A DNA stretch of 64,000 bases, from contig NZ_JXAG01000052.1 in NCBI RefSeq assembly GCF_000814905.1, positions 1-64,000 of the forward strand, written 5' to 3'. Source of the DNA: Enterobacter sp. Bisph1. GTDB lineage: Bacteria; Pseudomonadota; Gammaproteobacteria; Enterobacterales; Enterobacteriaceae. The position numbers were made by a program, and so were the translations under genes. The notes beneath the pieces are model-generated. The model had not been told where the DNA came from. It searched no databases and saw nothing but the letters and a program-made list of their open reading frames with translations. Below are positions 29,165 to 37,427 of the stretch, piece by piece; position 1 is the first letter of the stretch; each line of letters begins with the position of its first letter.

Positions 29165-29192
29165 AAAAAGCCTGCTTACGAGCAGGCTTTTT
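29165..29192. terminator. Bidirectional terminator shared by tRNA-Asn and the T6SS locus
   Basis: AAAAAGCCTGCT, TACG, AGCAGGCTTTTT: a perfect 12-base stem with a T run on either strand. It ends tRNA-Asn transcription on the plus strand and the tagA-like gene (stop at 29204) on the minus strand. Confidence 0.9.
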
Positions 29193-29203
29193 GCTTTGTG
29201 ATT

Positions 29204-30568
29204 TCAGCGATTCTCCTGCCCGCTTTTAATCTGATGCAGCGCGTAAATCTGCGCCAGCAGATGCTGTTCAAGCTGCCTGATCTGTTGCTGGCGTTCAGGC
29301 GATGCGGCAGGCTGCAGGCGAATCTGCCGCAGCTGATCTTCCGTCGGCCGGGTCTGCTGAAAGCGGGTCATCATGTTGAAGACCGCAGATTTTAGCTCGC
29401 TGACGGTGAGGTATTTTCCCTTCTGCCGGTCAAGTTCATTCAGCCTGTCGCCCAGCGTCTGCAGTTGCGTCATACCTTCGTGCCAGCCCGTGAGGGTCTT
29501 TTCCGGCAGAATATTCACCGCAACCTGCTTCTGCCAGCGCTGTTGTAGCTGCTGAACCCGCTCATCTTCCGGCCACAGGGCCTGTGCCTGCGCAATTATC
29601 TGTTGCCCATATTGCAGCCGCCAGTCCGGCGCTAGCTCGGCAACGTTATCCAGTTGCATGGCGGCTCGCGTTAGCCACGCCTCGGTTTCCGGTAACGTCC
29701 CGGTGCGCTTAATCAAGGCAAGTTGATCTTCTGTTAAGGCGACCGGCAGCTCCGCCAGCGAGCGACCCAATGCGCTGCTGGCATCATCCGTGTGCGGCAG
29801 ACTTTGCCAACCCCACGCAGACAGCGCGCCGATGATAAATGCGCTCGCTATTGCACCGACAAACGGTAGGCGCCTTGCGCGCTTTTCATGCACTGTCGGC
29901 AGCTCAATGGCCTGCTCTTGATTTATTTGCGGCTCGGGATGAATGACATAAACCAGTCGGTGTTCGGTAACAGTATGCGACGGCTGTTGCACAGCCAGCG
30001 CCTGCGGCGGGATGGCGACAGGTAATGGGTTCGCATCTTCTGGCGCAGATTTTTCAAGACGGGCGGCCATCTGCTGAATCTGTCGGGCAAGCACATCGAG
30101 CTGACAAACCTGTTTTAGCTCATGGCGAGCCAGACCGTCATTCAGTGCGCTAAGCAGTTTTTCACTCTGATAGAGATCCTGCAAATCCTGGCGCGCCAGC
30201 GTCAGCGTACGAAAAACTTTTTGCAGGCGCTGGTTAAGACCAGAAAGGATGTCGACACGTTGTGCCACCGGCTGGGGCCACATCACGGCCCACTGATAAC
30301 TCACCAGTGCGCTCACCAGCATCAGGCCTTCGTTCATGCCTTGAACGGCGGCGATATGCGTACGCGCGAGGGTGTACCAGCCTGCGGTTTGCAGGTCGAC
30401 GCCGTTAATTTCAAATAGCGAAAGACAGTATTTCTCAACCTGCAGCCAGCTGATATCCGGGCGCGCCGGATGGGACAGTTTACTCACTTCTTCACGCAGC
30501 GCCGCGTAATCAGCGAGGGCGCGTGGGTCACTGCCGGTTTTAATATTTCGCGAGGGAAAGTCATTCAT
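29204..30568 (-). CDS. tagA: TssA-like protein with VasL domain (TagA-type sheath stop)
   Basis: 454-residue T6SS accessory protein. An ImpA-type N-terminal domain (about 1-150, with ISWLQVEKYCLSLFE and AGWYTLARTHIAAVQGMNEGL) is followed by a linker. A hydrophobic helix near 235-252 (VGAIASAFIIGALSAWGW) and a VasL-like C-terminal region follow. The ImpA-helix-VasL order is that of EAEC TagA, which holds the far end of the sheath at the opposite membrane. The ATG at 30568 was chosen over an upstream TTG because GGAAA lies at the right distance. Last gene of the T6SS run, just before the shared terminator. Confidence 0.8.
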   Translation of the reverse strand: MNDFPSRNIKTGSDPRALADYAALREEVSKLSHPARPDISWLQVEKYCLSLFEINGVDLQTAGWYTLARTHIAAVQGMNEGLMLVSALVSYQWAVMWPQPVAQRVDILSGLNQRLQKVFRTLTLARQDLQDLYQSEKLLSALNDGLARHELKQVCQLDVLARQIQQMAARLEKSAPEDANPLPVAIPPQALAVQQPSHTVTEHRLVYVIHPEPQINQEQAIELPTVHEKRARRLPFVGAIASAFIIGALSAWGWQSLPHTDDASSALGRSLAELPVALTEDQLALIKRTGTLPETEAWLTRAAMQLDNVAELAPDWRLQYGQQIIAQAQALWPEDERVQQLQQRWQKQVAVNILPEKTLTGWHEGMTQLQTLGDRLNELDRQKGKYLTVSELKSAVFNMMTRFQQTRPTEDQLRQIRLQPAASPERQQQIRQLEQHLLAQIYALHQIKSGQENR

Positions 30569-30670
30569 GACCAAATTTCCATTAAAGGTTTATTTAACCC
30601 ACTGTTTGATTCCGGAGGCGGATAAAGCGTGGCCGTTAAGACACGGGGCTATTTTTAGCCGCGTCCGATT

Positions 30671-30724
30671 AAAGCCCTGCGCATCACCGCCTGAACAAGC
30701 AGCTGATAAATTTCGCAGGGCTTT
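30671..30724. repeat. Perfect 11-base inverted repeat upstream of tagA
   Basis: AAAGCCCTGCG (30671-30681) and CGCAGGGCTTT (30714-30724) flank 32 bases. A second small stem, GGCTA/TAGCC, lies at 30647-30660. Together they occupy much of the 190-base gap before the tagA-like gene and suggest a terminator or attenuator on the minus strand that reduces tagA transcription. Confidence 0.5.
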
Positions 30725-30758
30725 CGCTTTATCAAGATGATTAGGGAAATAAAACGGC

Positions 30759-31229
30759 TCAGGGCAGCAGATTTTCAATAACGTTAAAGAAAGTCTCTTC
30801 GTCGAAAATACATGTCGACCGGGAAGGATCGCTGTCTAAAATAGACGACCACCCTTTTGTATTGCCGGTTCGCATAAATAAACGCCCCAGCGGGCGGGCT
30901 TTGCCGCTGGTGTGAAGAGTGATTTCCACGCATCCCGTCACGCCGTGGCCGTATAAAAATAGCGGAGTGAATTTTATTGTTCTCTCTTCGTGGCGCACTA
31001 AAATCGCCGAAATGCTAAATGTACCGCCCTCGACCAGCAGATCGGAAACAGACGCGTTTGCGGTTTCCGCCTGCAGCCCGGTATCTGCCACCCAGTCGCT
31101 CATCTGTTCAAGCAGCTGTTCCATCTGGTAACGAAACGCGGCGACATCGGCCTCGCTCTGGCTTTTAAACGCAGACGGAACGGTGTGACGGGTTTGAAGT
31201 TTTTTTAGAAACTGTGATTTTGCTGACAT
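30759..31229 (-). CDS. T6SS-locus protein of unknown function (156 residues)
   Basis: Soluble protein beginning MSAKSQFLKKLQTRHTVPS and ending EETFFNVIENLLP, with no signal peptide or membrane segment. The N-terminal third is helical and charged; the rest looks beta-rich (FTPLFLYGHGVTGCVEITLH). The frame stays open upstream to 31436, but that extension would overlap tssE and reads like shadow sequence, so the ATG at 31229 is preferred. It sits between tssE and the tagA-like gene on the same strand. The family is not recognised. Confidence 0.65.
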   Translation of the reverse strand: MSAKSQFLKKLQTRHTVPSAFKSQSEADVAAFRYQMEQLLEQMSDWVADTGLQAETANASVSDLLVEGGTFSISAILVRHEERTIKFTPLFLYGHGVTGCVEITLHTSGKARPLGRLFMRTGNTKGWSSILDSDPSRSTCIFDEETFFNVIENLLP

Positions 31230-31263
31230 GAAATAACCAAAACTCCGTGGTTGATGGCAGGAC

Positions 31264-31707
31264 TTAGATTTGCGCCTTATTGTCGAGATAGTGCTGCTGC
31301 TTAAGATGACGCAATAACACCCGCCCTTCCGGCATAAAGTCGGTGCCGTAGCGCACGAGGCCAATGCCTTTAAGCTCGGCATCGATGGCGTAGCGCAGTT
31401 CGCCAGGCGTTGTCTGATCCAGCAGTACGACATCAATTTTTTTCAATCTCGGCTCGTACTTGAGCAGCACGGCTGACAATGTGCTAATCAACTGATGGGC
31501 GGTACCGGGCATTCCTTGCAGAATGCGCGACATATCCGGCAGGCCGTAATCAGGAAGATGCGCCAGCGTACCGGCGCGGCAGTTGAGGATGCGCTGCATA
31601 TTGTCGAGGACGGAAAGGATCAGCTGGTTTTCTTCGCTTACCTGGTGGAGATCAAGCCCGCCAGCTACGTTGCCGTAGAGCATTTCGTACAGAGAGGGGC
31701 GCGGCAT
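31264..31707 (-). CDS. tssE: T6SS baseplate protein TssE (gp25-like)
   Basis: Baseplate wedge component homologous to phage T4 gp25. The 147-residue product has the typical GLPDMSRIL in the centre, the LLKYEPRLKKIDV stretch that includes the glutamate-proline-arginine motif of gp25 proteins, and YAIDAELKGIG near the end. It starts three bases from the end of tssJ. The gene order tssF-tssG-tssJ-tssE is compact and on one strand. Confidence 0.93.
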   Translation of the reverse strand: MPRPSLYEMLYGNVAGGLDLHQVSEENQLILSVLDNMQRILNCRAGTLAHLPDYGLPDMSRILQGMPGTAHQLISTLSAVLLKYEPRLKKIDVVLLDQTTPGELRYAIDAELKGIGLVRYGTDFMPEGRVLLRHLKQQHYLDNKAQI

Positions 31708-31708
31708 T

Positions 31709-32251
31709 TTACCTGCTCTCCTGCGGTTTCAAGGTCAACCGATTATTACCTGCTTCGATAATGCGTGGAGTCTCAGGATCGAGGTCGTCCCGAGTAAGTA
31801 CCACACGCCAGGTGTCATTTGTTTGGTCCGGCGCAATAAACATTGCAGCCACAGCTACGAACTGCGCGGCCTCATCCAGGGGCATGTCCACGATTACGGC
31901 ACCGCCAGGCGGTAAGCGGATATCTTTCTGCGCTACCACATCAGACTTTATTACCTGGCTGTCGTAGGCAAATAGCGACGGGTAATCCGTACTGTCAAAC
32001 ACCTTTCGATCTTTCAATTGGTAAATTCTGATCACCGTAGACAGCGGCACGCCTCCGGCGTTGTTATTAACGGCTTCGCGCGCACGAATATCGAGATGCA
32101 ACGTTTTGACCTGTTTAAAAAACATGGACTTTGTCACAGCCACCGTTCCATCTGTCACTTTTTGTGTCAGACCACAGCCTGAAAGTGATAAAACCAGCGC
32201 GATGATGGCCAATCCGAAACGGGCCTTACCAGCGGTAATCACCATTTTCAT
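31709..32251 (-). CDS. tssJ: T6SS outer-membrane lipoprotein TssJ
   Basis: Outer-membrane lipoprotein that anchors the TssJLM membrane complex by binding the periplasmic end of TssM. The 180-residue product has a signal peptide with lipobox LSGC (Cys26), followed by a transthyretin-like beta sandwich with the usual LDIRAREAVNNNAGG and VVQIY-like RIYQLKDRKVF segments. AAGGAG lies just before the ATG at 32251, favouring it over the ATG two codons on. It overlaps the end of tssG by 26 bases. Confidence 0.92.
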   Translation of the reverse strand: MKMVITAGKARFGLAIIALVLSLSGCGLTQKVTDGTVAVTKSMFFKQVKTLHLDIRAREAVNNNAGGVPLSTVIRIYQLKDRKVFDSTDYPSLFAYDSQVIKSDVVAQKDIRLPPGGAVIVDMPLDEAAQFVAVAAMFIAPDQTNDTWRVVLTRDDLDPETPRIIEAGNNRLTLKPQESR

Positions 32252-33326
32252 CGGTCTCCTTTCGTTTAATATTTTCCTGAACGCGCTGAAAACGGCCCAG
32301 ATTGATAGTGAGCATTCGACATTGCCCTGGAAGGCTCGCCGCCAGCGATTTCATCACCGACGTACGACCCAGCTGTGGGCTATTCGGGGCTGCATTACAG
32401 CTCAGCCGCGCATCCGGCAGAAGGTTGCGATCCACACAAAGTTGCAGACGAACCTCCAGACGACTGCCGAGCCAGACGTGAAGTAAACCCAGCAAGTCAG
32501 TATGTAGTTCTCCACCCGGCAGCCAACCCTGCGCTTCAAGAGCATCTGAGGTTGAAAGCTGCAACAGCACCTGACCATTCACGTCAGTAGCATGATTCCC
32601 CATTACCGGTCGGCCATTCAGACTGACCGGCTTTTTTACGCTCATGGTCAGAGGGGTTTTAAGATAAATACGCCGCTTGTCATGCTGCCAGACGCGAGCG
32701 TGGGTTGCAGGGGCCAGTAGGCTAACCAGCGAAGTAATCCCTTCTTCTGTGCGCCCCGGCAAGAACATCACAGGTAATAACGCAAGGAATCGTGACACCG
32801 GCGTGGCTATATTTCTGGCAGAACCGGGAATACCGAGTCCGACTAACCCAAGTAAATAGCGAGAAGTATTGTCCTCTCCCCCTTCGACGAAATTATTGGG
32901 CCATGAGTATTTACGCCAGATGCGGTAAAACTGAGCGATAAGCCGATGATTGAAAATATCAAGAAAATCCGTCGTCGCTTCATGCCCCTCCCGCTGCTGT
33001 ACGATGTCATCAATATAGTGCGTTGGCAGCGGTGACTCGACGCCGTACAGCCCCATGAAGGTGACGCGCACAGTTGGCGGCAAATGCGCCTGCTCCGCTA
33101 CTTCTGCGCCTTTGATTTCGCTGGCCGGGAATCCCATTCCGGGATGAGGCCGGAAACGCACTGGCTCCTGACGCACTTGCCAGCTGCTGCCGATAACCGG
33201 CGCACCGGGCTGACTCTGTTCAAGTAACTGACCAAAACGGTAAAAACTGATGTAGGGCAGTTGATCGCGATACTGCGATATCAACCTGGCAGACGCGGGC
33301 TGTGATTCTCTTTCCACCGGATGCAT
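32226..33326 (-). CDS. tssG: T6SS baseplate protein TssG
   Basis: Baseplate wedge protein that works with TssF and TssE. The product is 366 residues. The N-terminal region has SFYRFGQLLEQSQPG, a variant of the FxQALRLLE pattern of the family, then VRFRPHPGMGFPASEI and FMGLYGVESPLPTHYID, which are clear TssG signatures. It overlaps tssF by 46 bases at its start and tssJ at its end, consistent with tight coupling. Confidence 0.93.
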   Translation of the reverse strand: MHPVERESQPASARLISQYRDQLPYISFYRFGQLLEQSQPGAPVIGSSWQVRQEPVRFRPHPGMGFPASEIKGAEVAEQAHLPPTVRVTFMGLYGVESPLPTHYIDDIVQQREGHEATTDFLDIFNHRLIAQFYRIWRKYSWPNNFVEGGEDNTSRYLLGLVGLGIPGSARNIATPVSRFLALLPVMFLPGRTEEGITSLVSLLAPATHARVWQHDKRRIYLKTPLTMSVKKPVSLNGRPVMGNHATDVNGQVLLQLSTSDALEAQGWLPGGELHTDLLGLLHVWLGSRLEVRLQLCVDRNLLPDARLSCNAAPNSPQLGRTSVMKSLAASLPGQCRMLTINLGRFQRVQENIKRKETDENGDYRW

Positions 33327-35044
33327 TTTCCTTCTGGCTGAACAATTAACGTGAGCTGATTGAACTGGTTCATATCGGTATACAAAGCCAGGAAGCGGTT
33401 AAGCATCTCGCCAAATAGATGAATGTCACCTTCACCAGTAAAACCGTTACTATCAATCGTCACTTCCACATCAAGCCCTCTGAGTAAAAACCCGCTTTCA
33501 AAACGCTGTATACGGTGATGATCTACCGCGAGGATGGCGTCGAGTCGGCGATGATTCATTTCATCCTCTTGCCAGTTGTAAAGCGCCAACGTACCGCGCA
33601 GCACTTCCGCACTGCTCATAATATTGATAAAGCCGGTGCCAAGGTGGCTCATCACTCGCCAGTGAAAGCGATCTTCAGCGGGCGGATAGACCGGAAGAGT
33701 GGGTTTGCAAAGGTTACGTACACTCACCCTTGTCTGTAATGTCTGTTCACAGCGATCTAGCAGAGTACTGGTGAGCGCCCGGCGGGGAAGTTGGCCGTTG
33801 GTGCCAGTGATACGTAACGATACCGTTTCCCGTTCAGCCATTCTTTCAGTTTCCCATTGCTGACCGCCAAGGATAAGCCAGGTGTCATGCATCCCTGTTA
33901 CGCCGCGTTTAACCCGGGTATGGTAGTAACGTTCCGGCGCTTCCCGTCGCAGCATTCCGCCCCGGTGCCGAAAACTCGTGAAAGGCACATACTCAGCGCT
34001 GCCGGTACGGCCCGAACCCGTTACCCTATCTACTGAATAAATTTCTGTATGTCCGTCCTGCAGGCGTTTAGGGCGCAATAAATATTCGCTCTCCAGCCCA
34101 CTGATGGTCAGCGGATCGGCTTCCAGAGTAAAAAGGTTAATTACCGGAACGCAGTGCAGACGTAGCGCCTCGTTCGTCACTGGCAAATCAGAAGGCCACT
34201 GCTGATTCAGTACTACCTCGATATCAAAGCCTGCCGTTCCCGGTGGGAGAGTCACTTTCTCAAGCCCGTTGAGATGAACGAACATAAATTTTTCCCGGAA
34301 GGTAAAGTACTCCAGCAACAGTTGATAACCGCTGAAGGCGCTCTCTCCTTTAGGCCACAGGCGGTCTTCTTCGGCAAATCCACCGGGGGAAAACCAACCG
34401 TCTATGCGTATCCGCTCCTGTTGCCCGCGCAGACGCAGATACATAGAGGCCTGCCGTTTGGTCAACATAAGATGCAGAGCGCTACTGATCGGCGCATCGG
34501 CCGCCAGGTACAAGCTCAGGCGTTTCAGATCCGCCTGCGACCAGTCCGCCTGGGTACTGCAGGCAAAGCTAATCCGTAAAAGCGAGCGACCATCCGGCTC
34601 CGTTGTCATGATCACCTGCTCAACTTCCATTGGATTAAGCGGCATAGCGCGGGTAGTGCGATAACGACAGACAGTATTTTTAGGTCCTACGGGCCGCGAG
34701 CTGATTTCCAGCCCGGCGGGCGCAATCTCGGCCATTTTCATTGCCGACAACTGCGGTGTTAGGGCTACTACTGATAAAGACGGGATGGTGCGCAGATAAT
34801 GAGGCCAGAGCATACTGACCAGACTTTCGGTTAACTCCGGCAGATCATCATCGATTTTCTGCCGCAGGCGACCCATGGAAAAGGCAAATCCTTCGAACAG
34901 GCGTTCAACGTAGGGATCGGGGGAACCCGCTTTGTCGAGGTCAAGCAATGCTGCCCGATCGGGATGTGTTTGTGCGAACTCTCGCCCGGCTTCCCGCAAA
35001 TAGCGCATCTCGGCGTCATAATAACGCAGGGTTAAATCATCCAT
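33281..35044 (-). CDS. tssF: T6SS baseplate protein TssF
   Basis: Large baseplate wedge component. The 587-residue product opens with DDLTLRYYDAEMRYLREAG and DPYVERLFEGFAFSMGRLRQKIDDDLPELTE split across the N-terminus, which are diagnostic of TssF. AFSGYQLLLEYFTFREKFMF is seen mid-protein. No membrane segment is present. A lipoprotein gene of unknown role lies directly upstream, between tssF and tssA. Confidence 0.95.
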   Translation of the reverse strand: MDDLTLRYYDAEMRYLREAGREFAQTHPDRAALLDLDKAGSPDPYVERLFEGFAFSMGRLRQKIDDDLPELTESLVSMLWPHYLRTIPSLSVVALTPQLSAMKMAEIAPAGLEISSRPVGPKNTVCRYRTTRAMPLNPMEVEQVIMTTEPDGRSLLRISFACSTQADWSQADLKRLSLYLAADAPISSALHLMLTKRQASMYLRLRGQQERIRIDGWFSPGGFAEEDRLWPKGESAFSGYQLLLEYFTFREKFMFVHLNGLEKVTLPPGTAGFDIEVVLNQQWPSDLPVTNEALRLHCVPVINLFTLEADPLTISGLESEYLLRPKRLQDGHTEIYSVDRVTGSGRTGSAEYVPFTSFRHRGGMLRREAPERYYHTRVKRGVTGMHDTWLILGGQQWETERMAERETVSLRITGTNGQLPRRALTSTLLDRCEQTLQTRVSVRNLCKPTLPVYPPAEDRFHWRVMSHLGTGFINIMSSAEVLRGTLALYNWQEDEMNHRRLDAILAVDHHRIQRFESGFLLRGLDVEVTIDSNGFTGEGDIHLFGEMLNRFLALYTDMNQFNQLTLIVQPEGKCIRWKENHSPRLPG

Positions 35045-35095
35045 AATTTTTTAATTTCTGCTTTAGGTGAATAATTAATAAAGATGTAAAGAAAA

Positions 35096-35815
35096 TTAAT
35101 TAGAGAGCAAAAACAAAGGAATAAGAAGTATATCACCCACCACAGTGACCGGTGTCATAATCACGTTAAATGCGAGCTTTCCGCCATTAAAATTATTGCC
35201 TATTCGTTGTGTCAAAAATCTGACGCGATAATTATTATCAAGTGAAGCCTCACCGTTTATCGCACCGCCAAAGCGCTTTTTATCTATTACAATGCCTTCA
35301 ACTTCAATTGTCCGAAAGTAATATCCCTCTTGCTTTGTAAAAGCGGAGTTGACCAGGGTGGCTTCTTCCTGAGCCGTTAGCAACGATGCGGGCTTCCGCG
35401 TTTTTATCTTAACAAACTGGTGGAACGCACCATTGCCAAATCCTACATAATCGTATTTTAAGTAGAATTCTAAATACTTATTATTTGTGATTGATGTAAG
35501 AGGTATGGTTTTCATAAGCGAATTTAAAGAGAGTAAGACATCACCATTCCGGGTGACAAAATAGATATTTTTTTCGCCAATAAAACCAATCCCTTTTGAG
35601 GGCAAATCAATTTTTTCCTGCTGCCCCGTAGAAGACTGCGTACTCATTTTTACGTTGTTATATTCGAATGTTGAATGGATTTCATCCGTATACGCTTCAA
35701 CTATTGTGTGAACCGCACGCTCATTCGGGTTATTAAGCATCCACAGGAGCTGCGTGCAGCCGCTTATTAATGTCAAGGATACCAATAAGGATAACAGATA
35801 GAATTTTTTAAACAT
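35096..35815 (-). CDS. Lipoprotein of unknown function inside the T6SS locus
   Basis: 239-residue lipoprotein with signal peptide MFKKFYLLSLLVSLTLISGC (lipobox ISGC, Cys20). The mature part is beta-rich (for example GIGFIGEKNIYFVTRNGDVL) and ends in a hydrophobic stretch, TPVTVVGDILLIPLFLLSN, recalling small YceK-type lipoproteins. The gene is visibly more AT-rich than tssF and tssA on either side, a sign of separate origin. It is not a core T6SS gene. A periplasmic immunity protein left from a lost effector, or an accessory outer-membrane factor, are possibilities; neither is proven. Confidence 0.7.
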   Translation of the reverse strand: MFKKFYLLSLLVSLTLISGCTQLLWMLNNPNERAVHTIVEAYTDEIHSTFEYNNVKMSTQSSTGQQEKIDLPSKGIGFIGEKNIYFVTRNGDVLLSLNSLMKTIPLTSITNNKYLEFYLKYDYVGFGNGAFHQFVKIKTRKPASLLTAQEEATLVNSAFTKQEGYYFRTIEVEGIVIDKKRFGGAINGEASLDNNYRVRFLTQRIGNNFNGGKLAFNVIMTPVTVVGDILLIPLFLLSN

Positions 35816-35840
35816 ATTTTTCCATTCTAATTAATTTTTA

Positions 35841-37427
35841 CTAGCTGCAGAGAACGGCAGCTCGCGCGGGATCGAGGGTAATTAATTCGGCAAGCAAACG
35901 TTCCATTAACGGTTCTTGACGAAGCTTATCAGCTTCGTTACGGCCGGCATTTGAACGTACTAACTTCAAATGCCGCGCAAGAACTTCAAATAACAGCTCT
36001 GGTTCCCATCGAATCAGAGTGATGTTATTTGCCTCTCGCCCTAGTGCATTAAGCAAATATGTTGCAAGCTCTTTTTTGCCGCATTGTTCGGCTACGCGAG
36101 ACATAACTAAACGCAATAACCATTTCTGACGCACAGTGGTGATACCAGGACGAGCCTGCAGCCAGCACAGCGCCGCCTCAGCCCCCTCGCTGTCTGCGAC
36201 CTTCAGCGCTTCCGGTTCAAGAAGCAAAATCTCATTACCTGCAACAGCAGTGACAGGTGTTATAAAATCATCCTCCTGCCAACTCTCAGGGATATCCATG
36301 ACCTGCTGGCGTATCCAGTGAGTCGTCACCTCGTCGGCAAAGGGTGTGCCGTCGTTAAATGCAAGTGTTTCAAGCCCTGGAAGACGGGCGAGTAAACCAC
36401 AAAGATCGTTTTGAATGATGGCGGCAAGCGCATCCTGACCGGATCTCAAGAGCGCCTGGTGAATATACCACTGTAGGTCGAGCCATAAATGGTTAGCCCC
36501 ACGCGTAAACATATCATCGCTATGTTCCAGTAATTCCAGCCAGCTTTGCTGCAAATAGAGCCGTTTAAGTAATGCACGCTGATCCGGCTTTGGCGGCTCA
36601 ATACGGGTACGTCCGTCCGTTGATAAAGGCGGCAGAGTGTGCAAAGTGTCATGGCGGATACTTTTCATCAGATGATGGCCTGATAACCAGCCGTTAGGCC
36701 GATCGCGCAAGTATTTTGCCAGCACACGCGCCTGCGTCAGTAAATCCTGACCTGATGAAATACCAGATACTACTGGAGCGCTATATCCGCCAGCGGGAAG
36801 CGGGGTATCCGCCACGTTTTGCGGCACAACGGCATCAACACCGCCAGATTTCATTAACCGGGATTCAAGCGCTTGATACAGACCATTCAACGCCGGGCGG
36901 GAAACCTCTTCGGCCATGAGCTGTTCGATAAGCCATAATGCGCCAGCAACGCGTAGAGTGTCGGCTTTGACCACTTCCGGATACAGGGACAGGCTGTCCA
37001 GCATGCGTGAACTGCACAGCCATTCCAGCGCCGCTTTCCTGCTACGGTCGCGCTGGGGGTGCAACTGCGTACCAAAGCGCTGCAGTAACCCGGCGATCAG
37101 CTCCAGGCCATCCGCCAGCCCATTTTCGCCGTCTCTGTGCAGTCTGGCCCAGGCATAGTAGGTGGCTATACGAATATCTTTTGCCGTAGTGACCAGCAGT
37201 TTTTCCGCCAGTTCGCAAACCAGGCTGGTATTGGCACCGGAAAGTTTATTAACCTCCTCACGCATTTGCTGAAAATCGTCATCATAGCCGGGATCTTCCC
37301 CGGCGGGGCTCTCTGGCGCCACAGGTGTAAGCCAGTTGTTCCACAAGGCTATACGCTTCTGTGCGTGCGTTCCCGTTTCTTCCGCTTCGGCCTGGCAGGC
37401 ACTGAGGAGTGTGTAAATGGTCGCCAT
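35841..37427 (-). CDS. tssA: T6SS cap/assembly protein TssA
   Basis: Coordinates baseplate priming and tail-tube and sheath polymerisation. The 528-residue product has an ImpA-N domain (about 35-150: SPAGEDPGYDDDFQQMREEV, then AKDIRIATYYAWARLHRDG) and a VasJ-type C-terminal region (EQCGKKELATYLLNALGREA near 430-480), the layout of EAEC TssA. The ATG overlaps the tssM stop by one base (TAATG). Together with the tagA-like gene this gives the locus two ImpA-N proteins, one for each end of the sheath. Confidence 0.9.
   Translation of the reverse strand: MATIYTLLSACQAEAEETGTHAQKRIALWNNWLTPVAPESPAGEDPGYDDDFQQMREEVNKLSGANTSLVCELAEKLLVTTAKDIRIATYYAWARLHRDGENGLADGLELIAGLLQRFGTQLHPQRDRSRKAALEWLCSSRMLDSLSLYPEVVKADTLRVAGALWLIEQLMAEEVSRPALNGLYQALESRLMKSGGVDAVVPQNVADTPLPAGGYSAPVVSGISSGQDLLTQARVLAKYLRDRPNGWLSGHHLMKSIRHDTLHTLPPLSTDGRTRIEPPKPDQRALLKRLYLQQSWLELLEHSDDMFTRGANHLWLDLQWYIHQALLRSGQDALAAIIQNDLCGLLARLPGLETLAFNDGTPFADEVTTHWIRQQVMDIPESWQEDDFITPVTAVAGNEILLLEPEALKVADSEGAEAALCWLQARPGITTVRQKWLLRLVMSRVAEQCGKKELATYLLNALGREANNITLIRWEPELLFEVLARHLKLVRSNAGRNEADKLRQEPLMERLLAELITLDPARAAVLCS

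Noticed and set aside
30759..31436. 225-residue version of the 156-residue T6SS-locus protein
   Set aside because: The first 69 residues would overlap tssE and are rich in Cys and Ser as expected of an out-of-frame reading; an ATG at 31229 fits the gap.
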